Part shown: positions 24,673 through 34,935 of the stretch, in pieces
How positions within the stretch are numbered: the first letter of the stretch is position 1
Layout: every line of letters begins with the position of its first letter
NCBI GenBank assembly: GCA_003254925.1
Contig: QANZ01052092.1
Coordinates: 32,638 to 96,637 of the forward strand
Direction: 5' to 3'
Length of the DNA stretch: 64,000 bases
Origin: Chamaecrista fasciculata
Taxonomy: Eukaryota > Streptophyta > Magnoliopsida > Fabales > Fabaceae
Notes under the pieces: model-generated
What the model was told of the DNA's origin: nothing
Seen by the model: the letters and a program-made list of their open reading frames with translations, nothing else
Databases searched by the model: none
Made by a program: the position numbers and the translations under genes

Positions 24673-25078
24673 TGGACCAATTGGCAGGCCACATGGCAAG
24701 ACACGTGGAGGCACATCAGCAGAGGCTGTGACTAGGATTGATGACGTGGACAACAGCCAGCTAGCAGCAGATGGTGTGGGAGTGGGACCACAGGTGCTGA
24801 GAAGAAGTGTCAGAATGAAGAGGCCATCATGGAAGGCCCAGGGGAGGAATTAATAACGGATTGTTTTGGATTGTAGTGTGTGTGTTGATTGTGAACTTTC
24901 TCTCTGCTGATTCTCTTCTCCTCTGTTATTCTCTGTATCGTCTTTTTCTTCTTCCTGCCTTTATTGCATTGTTTTCTGTGTGTATGATTGCTCATCAATC
25001 TTATTGGAACCTTTCTATTTTGGTGAATTGCATATTATAATTCTGTTCTCTCTGCTGGTCATTGTTATTTTCATAACA
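24673..25078 (+). repeat. 5' LTR (visible part)
   Basis: It matches 29435-29840 base for base except at about four sites (near 24855, 24926, 24995 and 25069). The start is hidden by the gap and the end is ATAACA at 25078. Confidence 0.9.
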
Positions 25079-25104
25079 ATTTGGTGCTTTCATTGCTCCC
25101 TCCC

Positions 25105-28100
25105 ATGGCGGACGATGACCGAGTTAAAGAATTGGCCTCACACATGGAAAAATTGGTGGAACTTCTGGAGCGTCGCGATACAGAGCAAGGTAAACGGCTG
25201 GAACGCCTCGAGACGACCATGGAAGTGCTTGCCCGAACTGTCACTATGTCACATTCTACCACAGAGAAGATGAAACTTCCCGTCACGCCGGCTTCCCCTG
25301 TTGCGGCGGTTTCACCATTACAGTATGGTGACACTTCTTCGGCAGCCCCAGTGACGACACCAGCTCCACCACACGCCCCCCACCATTACCAACCGTTTCA
25401 AACAAAGAACGTCAAGCTCGATTTCCCAAAGTTTGATGGCAATGAACCTTCTGATTGGATATTTCAAGCAGAGCAGTTTTTCGAGTACTATTCCACACCC
25501 GATGATCAACGGCTGACGATTGCGTCTGTTCACATGGTCGGTGAAGTGGTGCCCTGGTTCCAAATGATGCGAAAGAAGCATGAGATACCGACCTGGGATG
25601 CTTTGACCAAAGCCATGGAAGCTGAGTATGGCCCTTCGCAGTATGAGGCCCCTCGAGCGAAGCTATTCAAGCTTTATCAAGCGACATCAGTCAAGGAATA
25701 TCACCGGAAGTTTGTGGTGTTGGCCAACAGAGCCGAAGGGCTGTCCGATGACGCCGTGCTCGACTGTTTTATAAGCGGTCTAAAACCCGATATTCGACGC
25801 GATGTCTTGGCTCATTCTCTGTCAACGTTATCAGCGGCGGTGGCTCTGGCGAAGTTATATGATGAGAAAGGGGGTTGGGGTATGGGGTCCAGCAGGCCAC
25901 GACCTGCCTCTGCTTCGACGCTGTCCTCTCCACATGTCTCGACCTTACCGGGTTCAACGACGACGTCAATGCAACGTCTTCCGGCCAAATCTGGCCTCCC
26001 ACCCCTGCTTCCGACGCCGAAAACGGCGCCGTTGGGTCCCGTCAAGAAGATTTCCGCCGCCGAAATGCAACTCCGGCGAGAGAAGGGTTTATGCTACACT
26101 TGCGATGAAAAATTCACACTTGGCCATAGATGTCCCAACAAGCATTACTACATATTGCAAATGGATGACGAGGAAACGGAAGGGCCGGAAACTGAGTTAC
26201 AGGTAGACGCCGAGGAGCACACTGACCAACCGGCGGAGCACCACTTATCCTTTAACGCTTTGAGCGGCGAGACAGCCACCGGCACCATTCGATTTACGGG
26301 GTCCATTGCAGGGCACACGGTACAAATTTTATTGGATGGCGGAAGCTCCGACAACTTTATACAGCCGAGATTGGTGAAGACGTTGAAACTTCCGGCGGAA
26401 CCGACGCCGTCATTTAAAGTTTTGGTGGGGAACGGTAGCTACTTACAGGGAGATGCTCGAGTCAACAATCTAGAGTTGACAATCCAAGGAACACGGGTTA
26501 GGGTTTCGGCCCACGTGCTACCCGTCACAGGATCGGATGTTGTTTTGGGAGCTACATGGTTGGCGACATTGGGCCCCCATATTGCTGACTATAAAGCTGG
26601 GTCCATTAAATTCTATGTTGGAGATCACTTTGTCACACTTGTTGGTGAAAAACGGGCTAAGGCCCATATTGCTGAGTTTAATCACCTAAAAAGGATCCAA
26701 GCAACAGGTTCTATTGCTGAGCTCTATGCTGTTCATTGGGCTGAGAGTGATGGGCCCAATTTGGGTGAAGAATCATTACCCAAATCGACTCCTGCAGATT
26801 TGGCTTCCCTCCTGCGAACATATGCCTCAGTTTTTGAAACACCACACGGCCTACCTCCGCAGCGGGCATTTGACCACCGCATCGTCATTCTCGATCACAT
26901 TCCTCCGGTGAAGGTACGACCCTACCGGTATCCGTTCGCCAAGAAGGACGCCATAGAGCGCATAGTCCAACAGATGCTAGATGAAGGAATAATTCAACCG
27001 AGTTCAAGTCCATATTCCGCTCCGGTCATTTTAGTGAAAAAGAAGGATGGAACTTGGCGGTTTTGCACGGACTATAGAGCATTGAACGCTGTAACCATCA
27101 AGGACAGCTTTCCGATACCTACCGTAGATGAATTGCTTGACGAGTTGCACGGTGCCGTCTACTTCTCCAAATTGGATTTGAGATCGGGTTATCATCAAAT
27201 ATTAGTTCATCCCGATGATAGATACAAGACGGCTTTCCGGACGCACCAAGGACATTACGAATGGCTAGTAATGCCGTTTGGCCTCACCAACGCTCCGGCA
27301 ACCTTCCAAGCGTTGATGAACGACGTATTCTGACCTTACCTTCGGAAATTTGTTCTCGTCTTCTTTGACGATATCCTTGTCTACAGTGGGACGTGGTCAA
27401 GCCATTTGAAGCATTTAGAGGTTGTTCTGCAGAAATTAGTCGAGCACCAACTCTACGCCAAAATGTCCAAATGTTCTTTTGGACAAATGAAGATAGAGTA
27501 CTTCGGCCACGTAGTGTCTAAATCTGGAGTTGAAATGGACCCAACTAAAATTTCTGCTATCATGGGGTGGGCTGTACCAAAGTCACTGAAGTCCTTGAGA
27601 GGGTTCCTGGGCCTGACTGGATATTATAGGAGGTTTATCAAAAACTATTCTATAATTGCTAGCCCATTAACTGACTTGCTCAAAAAAGAGGCGTTCGCAT
27701 GGAATGACAACGCCGAGCAAACCTTCCGACGGCTAAAGGAGTGTGTCACCACCGCTCCAGTCCTCGCATTACCAGATTTTTCCAAGGTCTTCTACGTTGA
27801 TACCGATGCATCCGGGATAGGGGTCGGTGCCGTTCTCAGCCAAGACAATCATCCAATAGCTTTCTTTTCGAAGAAAATTCTGGAAAAGATGCAAAAGCGC
27901 TCTGCTTATGCAAGGGAGATGATGGCCATTACAGAAGCAGTGGCGAAATTTAGGCACTATTTATTTGGGCATTACTTCATCATCAGAACGGATCAAAAAA
28001 GTCTCCACCACCTTACGGATCAGACGATTCAGACGCCGGAACAGGAGGAATGGTTGCCGAAACTGATGGGCTTCCATTTCACCATTGAGTACAAACCAGG

Positions 28101-29493
28101 GAAGACGAATGTTGTCGCCGACACCCTGTCTCGCTCATTCATGGCCCTTACATCCCCTGTTTTCCCGATTGTAGAAGAGATCAAACAAGCGATTAAAGGG
28201 GACAGTGAAACGAAGGCAATCATGGAGGACTGTATTGAGAATCCAGCGAAACACCCATTATATGCAGTACGTCACGGCATTTTGTTCCGCCGAAATCGAA
28301 TGGTGATTCCGGCCTCCGCGAGACACCTGCAGCAAAAACTGTTGCTGGAGTATCATTCTTCTCCGGTCGGAGGTCATGCGGGTATTCATCGAACTATGAG
28401 TCGGCTCTTAGCTAATTTTTATTGGCCAGCAATGAGGAAAGATGTGCAAACTTTTATACGGGAATGTATGGTCTGCCAACAAGCCAAAAATTCACAACTC
28501 CATCCAGCAGGGCTACTACAACCACTCCCCATACCGCAGCAAGTTTGGGAGGACTTATCAATGGACTTCATCACTGGTCTGCCTACTTCCAGGGGGTATC
28601 AAGTCATTCTCGTTGTGGTTGACAGACTCTCTAAGTACGCCCACTTTGCAACTTTGAAAACAGGGTTCACAAGCTCTCAGGTCGCTGAAAAGTTCTTTGA
28701 CACCATTGTCAAACTTCATGGGCTACCATCCACAATCGTTTCTGATCGAGACCGAGTCTTTATGAGTTCTTTTTGGCGTCATCTTTGGAAGCTGCACGGC
28801 ACGACACTACTCATGAGTTCCGCTTACCATCCGCAGACCGACGGTCAATCGGAAGCCGTAAACAAATGTCTGGAGATGTATCTTCGTTGCTTTGTCTATG
28901 ACAATCCGCGGAATTGGGCACAGTTCTTGGGCTGGGCTGAATTGTGGTACAACACAGCTACTCATACATCAACAGGTATCACTCCTTTCAAAGCTGTGTA
29001 TGGTCGCGATCCCCCAACCATCATTCGATATTCTCCCACCGATGCCGACCCACCTGATCTGCGCGCTCAATTGGAGACTCGTGATAAATTGCTAGCCCGG
29101 CTACGCATGCATCTACAATGTGCTCAGGAGCGCATGAAGCGTTTCGCTGATCGCCATCGCCGTGAGGAAGAATTTGGCATCGGCGACTTGGTATTAGTTC
29201 GCCTACAACCATATAGGCAACACTCTGTTCAACTGCGTAGGAATCAAAAACTTGGCATGCGTTACTTTGGTCCTTTTACGGTGACGGAAAAAGTGGGAAA
29301 GGTTGCATATCGTCTGAAACTCCCTGATTCAGCCCGCATACATGATGTATTCCATGTATCACAGTTGCGTCGTTTTAATGGAGATTCTGCGACTCCCTAT
29401 GGGGGCGGTATTATCATGCCTGGACCATCATGCATGGACCAATTGGCAGGCCACATGGCAAGACACGTGGAGGCACATCAGCAGAGGCTGTGA
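25105..29493 (+). pseudogene. Ty3/gypsy Gag-Pol polyprotein, interrupted by one stop
   Basis: One reading frame from ATG 25105 to a stop at 29493, broken only by TGA at 27331-27333. The order is: Gag with a coiled-coil start and retrotransposon Gag core (about 25400-25860); an atypical zinc-knuckle-like CYTC...HRC (about 26092-26133); protease with DGGSS (about 26335); reverse transcriptase (about 26890-27400), whose FFDD box falls after the stop; RNase H (about 27790-28140); integrase with an HHCC finger (about 28350-28480) and a DDE core; and a terminal HDVFHVSQLR motif. The stop sits inside reverse transcriptase, so the copy should be unable to move by itself. The frame runs about 59 bases into the 3' LTR. 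Without the stop the frame would be about 1460 codons. Confidence 0.9.
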
Positions 29494-29840
29494 CTAGGAT
29501 TGATGACGTGGACAACAGCCAGCTAGCAGCAGATGGTGTGGGAGTGGGACCACAGGTGCTGAGAAGAAGTGTCAGAATGAAGAGGCCATCATGGAAGGCC
29601 CAGGGGAGGAATTAATAACAGATTGTTTTGGATTGTAGTGTGTGTGTTGATTGTGAACTTTCTCTCTGCTGATTCTCTTCTCCTCTGTCATTCTCTGTAT
29701 CGTCTTTTTCTTCTTCCTGCCTTTATTGCATTGTTTTCTGTGTGTATGATTGCTCAGCAATCTTATTGGAACCTTTCTATTTTGGTGAATTGCATATTAT
29801 AATTCTGTTCTCTCTGCTGGTCATTGTTATTCTCATAACA
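29435..29840 (+). repeat. 3' LTR
   Basis: It pairs with 24673-25078. The true start may lie up to about 20 bases earlier (TG at 29418 or 29431), after a G-rich run at 29400-29408 that may be the polypurine tract. It ends ATAACA at 29840. Confidence 0.88.
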
Positions 29841-29930
29841 CTTTCCAAGACAAATAGTGACATAATTTGATTTTTCTATAAGCAACAATCACATCCAAAC
29901 ACACATTGATTATAATCAAATCAAAATCTT

Positions 29931-30675
29931 ATTTTTTCCTATTTTTTTTTTTTTACTTTTTCTTCCACCGAGATTTTCTGTACGAACTGCGAAGTTTATA
30001 ATAGTCAAAACACTAGTCAACTAGTCTGAGCTTCAATTCTTGCACGTGCAGTGCATCTTAATCTATTTCTATATATTTCATTTTTCTTAAGTTAATTTAT
30101 TATTCTCTATAATTTACATTAATTCATGAATTACTGTATCAAGCACGTACTCTAGTATAGTTTTATAACGATACAATTAAACATCCTGCCTGTTAATTAA
30201 AAATTATCTAACTTATATAAAGACCGATGAACTAACTTAATTTTGTTCAGCACATAATTTAACTTTTTTTTTTTAATATATCGCTTAGTGTATTAAACAA
30301 TTCCGTTAAGTAAATGAAACTAACGTGGTTTGGCGCCAAACTTGAATTGGCACTTCCGTATGTGTCAGATTATGGCTAAATTCTTCATCTTCTAATTTTC
30401 TAAGTCATATTTTGTTGTTATGTTGAATGATGTGAGAAGGTTTTTTTTCTTGCCTTTTACATTTTCTCTTTCTATCCCTGCATCATTAATCACAGATTGA
30501 TCTAGAAACAGTACAAATTGGACTTGGTCTTTTCTTAATTTAGATTTCACAACGTTTACGACATTGTATCTTATATATAGTAACAAATTATACTAGTCAA
30601 AATTATTATTAATAATAATAATAAGAGAATTGCAATGAAAATGACAATATTATGGTTTTCCCTCGCATGTCATGT
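29931..30675. other. Intergenic, no gene seen
   Basis: AT-rich spacer between the TIR/gypsy complex and the next MULE. No gene, RNA or element ends recognised. Confidence 0.4.
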
Positions 30676-30952
30676 CAATGAATGGGTTTTTTTATTAAAA
30701 TATATAATACACTAAAATATATTATGTATCCCGATACCCAACAATTTTTTTTTATTTTTCCAAATTGGATACGCATATGACAGACGCGATTTTAGTCTCC
30801 CTCAGCCGATCACATAATGCCACATGGCACATACAAATGAAATATTTTTTCTAAAAATCTGACACTGAACTAGTGTATGCGTAACACGGATTAAAATCGT
30901 GCTGGGAAGCACTGTCAGCCGCTCATACTAGCTTTTCTATTTTTTCTTTTTA

Positions 30953-31173
30953 GGATAAAACTTACATCAAGTTCCCTACATCTTTGCTATCAAGTTCCAC
31001 CAATCATAAGTCTTAATTATATTATCTTTCTTCAATGATTGGTCATGCAAAAAGTGGTGTTTAATATTATCTCTCTATCATGATTGGTCATGTATAAAAT
31101 TTTTGTCACGTGTCAAATGTTGATTGGAGAACTTGATAGCAAGGATGTAGGGAACTTGATGTAAGTTTTGCTC
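30953..31173. mobile_element. Small MITE nested in MULE arm
   Basis: The arms are inverted: the left reads AAAACTTACATCAAGTTCCC and the right end is its complement, with CCTTGCTATCAAGTTC/GAACTTGATAGCAAGG inside. About 220 bp, non-coding. It lies in the left arm only, so it arrived after the host element formed. Confidence 0.7.
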
Positions 31174-31437
31174 TTTTTTTTTTAATTTTTTTTTTACTTT
31201 GCAACACTTTTAGAGTGTTGCTAACTTACATTTTTTTTTATTCTTTGCAGCAGTACCAACCTTTGCAAGTTCTATTTTTAAATTAAAACAAAAAAAAATT
31301 ACTTAAAAAAATTTTAAAGTATTATTAGTTATAAAATATATTTTAAAAAACATAAAAATTAAAAATGAAAATATTATCATATTTTTCATAATTATTATAA
31401 AAAATTTTTATGATTTTCTATTTTAAAGGGCAAAACT

Positions 31438-31509
31438 TACATCAAGTTCCCTACATCCTTGCTATCAAGTTCTCCAATCAAAATTTGACACGTGGCAGAA
31501 ATTTTGCCC
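31438..31509. mobile_element. 72-bp internal-deletion relative of the nested MITE
   Basis: It begins GGGCAAAACTTACATCAAGT like the element at 30953 and ends AAATTTTGCCC, with TTTAAA on both sides. It keeps little more than one terminal arm. Confidence 0.55.
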
Positions 31510-31987
31510 TTTAAATGGTTTAATGTACTTAATTGTTCAATATTATTAATTAAATGGTTTAATAATATAATATAAAAAATAAGTACATCTATTACATTAA
31601 TAATAAGTAAAAAAAATCATATTTTAGATAATTTTAATTTATCATTAGATTAAACTTATTAAACTTAAAAAAATTGTTCATCAAGTTTAATCCAATAAAA
31701 AATTGTTGTATTTAATTTTAATTTTTTAAGTTTAATAATTTTAATCCAATTTTTTAAGGTTAATAAGTTTAATCCAATAAAAAATTTTAATTTATCATTA
31801 AGTAAATATTTTATATTTTAGATAATAAAGTTTTAACTATAAATATACTCATTCATTATAAAAATATAAAAATAAAATAGTACTTTTTAATAAATGGTTT
31901 AATAATATAAATATAAAAACAAATACATCTATTACATTAATAATAAGTAAAAAATTATATTTTGTTTAATTAAGACCAATAAATTTA

Positions 31988-32186
31988 GGATAAATTCTAC
32001 TTTGGTACCATGTTCTATGGATCAATTTCACTTTGGTACCATATTCTTTCAAAAGTGACACTTTAGTACCCTGTTTTTTTAAAAATGTCATTTTGGTACC
32101 ATGTTCTTTCAAAAGTGACATTTTGAACGAACAGGGTACCAAAGTGCCACTTTTGAAAGAAAATGGTACCAAAATGAAATTTACCC
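31988..32186. mobile_element. MITE, GGTACC family, nested in MULE
   Basis: The ends GGATAAATTCTACTTTGGTA and the complement of GGGTAAATTTCATTTTGGTA enclose repeated 'ggtaccatgttctttcaaaa' units in both orientations. A perfect 9-bp direct repeat ATAAATTTA lies at 31979-31987 and 32187-32195. Relatives are at 37451-37841 and, truncated, at 3295-3634. Confidence 0.85.
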
Positions 32187-32745
32187 ATAAATTTAACATT
32201 AGAAAATCATAAACTTTGTTATAATAATTATGAAAATTATAATAATATTTTAATTTTTATGTTTTTTTTAAATATATTTTATAACTAATAATACTTTAAA
32301 AAAATTTTAAGTAAATTTTATTTTTGTTTTAATTTAAAAATATAATTTGCAGCGGTTGGTACTGCTGCAAAGAACAAGATACAGCAAAAAAAGTAAGTTA
32401 GCAACAGTTTAAAAGTGTTGCAAATTAAAAAAAATAAATAAAAAAGCTAGTATGCAGCGGCTGAAAGAAGTTTTAAGGGTTTAGGGTCAGCAGCCCCTGA
32501 AATCGTGCTACCCAGGCGCTATTTCAGTATCAGATTTTTAGAAAAAATATTTTATTTGTGTCAGTTAGTGCCATGTGGCACCATGTGATTGGTTGAGGGA
32601 GACTAAAATCGCGTCTGTCACATTCGTATCCCATTTGGGGAAATAAAAAAATTTGTTGAGTATTGGGATACATAATATATTTTAGTGTATTATTTTAATA
32701 AAAAAATCCAATGAATGAGGGAAGAGAAAATGAAGAAATTTATTA

Positions 32746-33095
32746 CTCCCTCTGTCCCAAAATACTTGCTTTTTAAGGTAAATGTACGCAGATCAAGAAA
32801 ATGATTAATTTACTTAAAATGAAGATAAATATGAGTTAAAAGACAAAATTGCCCTCATTAAATTATTTCTAATTACTCTCACTAATTCAATCGCAGACCA
32901 AGAAATTTATTACTCCCTCTGTCCCAAAATACTTGCTTTTTAAGGTAAATGTACGCAGACCAAGAAAATGATTAATTTACTTAAAATGAAGATAAATATG
33001 AGTTAAAAGACAAAATTGCCCTCATTAAATTACCCTCATTAAAAAAAAGTAATTAATACTCTCTTAATTTTGTAACACATTAGATATTTTGGGAC
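32746..33095. mobile_element. Stowaway-like MITE with duplicated left part
   Basis: CTCCCTCTGTCCCAAAATAC preceded by TA occurs twice (32746 and 32913). The following 120 bases or so are nearly identical, giving a 167-bp tandem duplication. Only one right end is present ('attttgggaca', about 33086). It is a partly duplicated or mis-joined Stowaway. Confidence 0.65.
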
Positions 33096-33546
33096 ACTAT
33101 TTCATCATCCTTTCCTCTTCTTTGGTAAAAAGATTAATTCAGTGAATGCGATTAATTAATTAAGTAAAATACTCACATATATTTGTTTATGCAATGTAAA
33201 TTCCTTTTTTATTTATCGAATAAAATTATCGCCCCACCGGAATAAATAGTTTATTACTCATCATTCACCATCTAAGTTATAGCTGAAGACAATGTTTACT
33301 TCATTGAACTGCTTTACAACTTTGAAAATTGATTTTTATTTGTCTAATAGAAATTCCTCAATTTTAAACTGAAATGAAAATATCAAATTCCAATTAGAAG
33401 TAACTATTAACAGCTATTTTTCTTAGTAATTAAACGTTATTTAAAGTATTTGCCAGTTCAAATGTAAGAAATAAAAAATCTCACATTTTGTTAAAGATGA
33501 ACAATTTTAGACCACTTGATTGTATCCCTTAAGTTAACTATCAAAA
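33096..33546. other. Intergenic, no gene seen
   Basis: AT-rich spacer. The phrase 'gaaaattgatttttatttgtct' (33325-33346) recurs in the tandem repeat that follows. Nothing else recognised. Confidence 0.4.
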
Positions 33547-33874
33547 GCTAATTAAACTTTGAAAATTGATTTTTATTTGTCTACTATAATTGATTATATA
33601 TAAAATTTTGTCATGTGTCAAATATTTATTAAAAAAATTTATAGCAAAGTTACCCCCAACGTGTCAATTAGTTTCAGTTTGTTAGATTCCGTTGCTCCTC
33701 TGTATAAAANGCTAATCAAACTTTTGAAAATTGATTTTTATTTGTCTACTATAATTGATTATATATAAAATTTTGTCGTGTGTCAAATATTTATTAAAAA
33801 AATTTATAGCAAAGTTACCCCCAACGTGTCAATTAGTTTCAGTTTGTTAGATTCCGTTGCTCCTCTGTATAAAA
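33547..33874. repeat. 164-bp duplication across a single-N join
   Basis: 33547-33709 and 33711-33874 are almost identical and meet at one N (33710). This pattern is typical of two contig ends that overlap but were joined rather than merged, so the duplication may not be real. Confidence 0.8.
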
Positions 33875-34280
33875 TTATTAATAGTGTTGCTCTGCTTGTA
33901 TCAAATTCATTCAATCATCAATATACAAAATTCATTTTCTTCAGTTTATACTAAATCAATAATTCTGATCCAAAATGTTCGATTTTGGGTGATGAGAGCA
34001 ATCATTCATTGTAGATGCTCCAGAACAATAGTAATATAGCATGACAGAAAATTACAATATATACAATCTGGGCTTTAATATTTCAGTGTTCAATCACGTT
34101 GTCTGGTTAGATGACTAAGTTTTGGGCTTATTGGTCCATAAATATGTATTTTTTGTTAATGATCCATGTCTTATGAGCCCAGTAATTATCCTATATGGGC
34201 CCCCATTGAAGTGTCTGATTCTCAACATAACGTAATGAAAAGGTCAGCATGACAACTCATAACGTAATGAAAAGCGTCTT

Positions 34281-34281
<1 letters not shown>
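33875..34281. other. Intergenic, no gene seen
   Basis: AT-rich. The 17-mer CATAACGTAATGAAAAG occurs at 34226-34242 and 34258-34274, just before the poly(T) of the LINE remnant. No coding potential recognised. Confidence 0.4.
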
Positions 34282-34314
<33 letters not shown>

Positions 34315-34935
34315 CGAAACATAATTCATTCAAAAGTTAAGTAAAGCTAAACACAATACAAATGAAAACAAAGTAAAAATAGTCGATTCCTCCTTAGCAT
34401 AAACAACAACACTAGATATGATATTAATTGACAAATGTGGGGGTATATAACCCATCCAAGAGGACCAATCTTCGTTTTAGACAAATTGGCAAGACAATCA
34501 ACTGCTAAGTTAGCGGATCTAGGGATCCAACTAAAATTATAATCATCTAAAAAACAGAAAACATAAATAAAGTCATCTAAAAGAGACAAACTCTTCCAAA
34601 CAGGATAACAAACAACCCCAATGACTGTTATAAAAAAAAGACATAAACAGACTCAAAGCAACAATAATAAGATAATAAAACGAAACGACGCTATGGAAGA
34701 GCATAAAAAAATCAGGACTAAACCAAAACCAAACCAAGAAGTCGCTGTGGAATGCCTAGTCCAAATTCTCCGTCATAGAACACCGCCGTGGGAGCCCTGA
34801 TTTAGGGCGTCGTCACCACAAAACTCTATAACCAGAGGGAGGGTCACCACCATTGAGACAACGACGACCCAAAGTTTCACTCATAAAAACTCTCACGACG
34901 AGGAGGATTTTCTCTCATGAATTAGAGGTTTTAGG
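34282..34935 (-). mobile_element. Internally deleted L1-type LINE, reverse strand
   Basis: On the minus strand it ends in poly(A), seen as T at 34282-34312. Before that is an open frame (34347-34589) with FSWIPRSANLAVDCLANL, which resembles the C-terminal RNase-H-like region of plant LINEs (the '.h.pR.aN..AD.la' motif). Upstream, 34740-34930 is GC-richer with CGTCGT-type sequence like a LINE 5' leader. Endonuclease and reverse transcriptase are missing. No clear target duplication. Confidence 0.6.

Larger units (their letters stand above)
24673..29840 (+). mobile_element. Ty3/gypsy LTR retrotransposon, 5' LTR partly in gap
   Basis: Paired LTR sequence (24673-25078 and 29435-29840, 406 bp each) brackets one Gag-PR-RT-RNaseH-IN reading frame, the Ty3/gypsy order. 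The LTR copies differ at only 4 positions that I could find (about 99%), so the insertion is young. LTR ends are ...ATAACA. A candidate primer site beginning TGG starts 4 bases beyond the 5' LTR (25082). No chromodomain is seen after the integrase. The LTR starts cannot be fixed because of the gap, and no target duplication could be confirmed. Confidence 0.92.
23781..29930. mobile_element. Possible TIR element split by the Ty3/gypsy insertion
   Basis: Sequence at 23781-23850 (TGATTATAATC, TGTGTTCGTTTGTGATT, ATCAAATTATAATCA) is loosely inverted at 29850-29930 (GATTATAATCAAATCA, AATCACATCCAAACACAC). This suggests one DNA element of about 0.8 kb into which the retrotransposon inserted. No target duplication was found, and a gap lies within it. 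Confidence 0.35.
30685..32708. mobile_element. MULE-like element with long arms, invaded by smaller MITEs
   Basis: It is 2024 bp, with a perfect 9-bp direct repeat CAATGAATG at 30676-30684 and 32709-32717. The ends are GGTTTTTTTATTAAAAT and the complement of GATTTTTTTATTAAAAT. The inverted arms include 'gacagacgcgattttagtct', a CACATGGCAC/GTGCCATGTG stretch, 'agcggctg' motifs and a long AT-rich part. The arms are broken by three smaller elements (30953-31173, 31438-31509, 31988-32186). No transposase frame is visible. Confidence 0.82.

Noticed and set aside
24319..24853. Open frames across the N gap and GA repeat
   Set aside because: They are made of unknown bases and RE/SL dipeptide repeats.
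27406..29493. Second half of pol as a separate gene
   Set aside because: It is in the same frame as the first half and separated only by one stop codon; the internal ATG is not a natural start.
34226..34274. Repeated CATAACGTAATGAAAAG as LINE target duplication
   Set aside because: Both copies lie on the same side of the element, so it is a local duplication, not a flanking pair.
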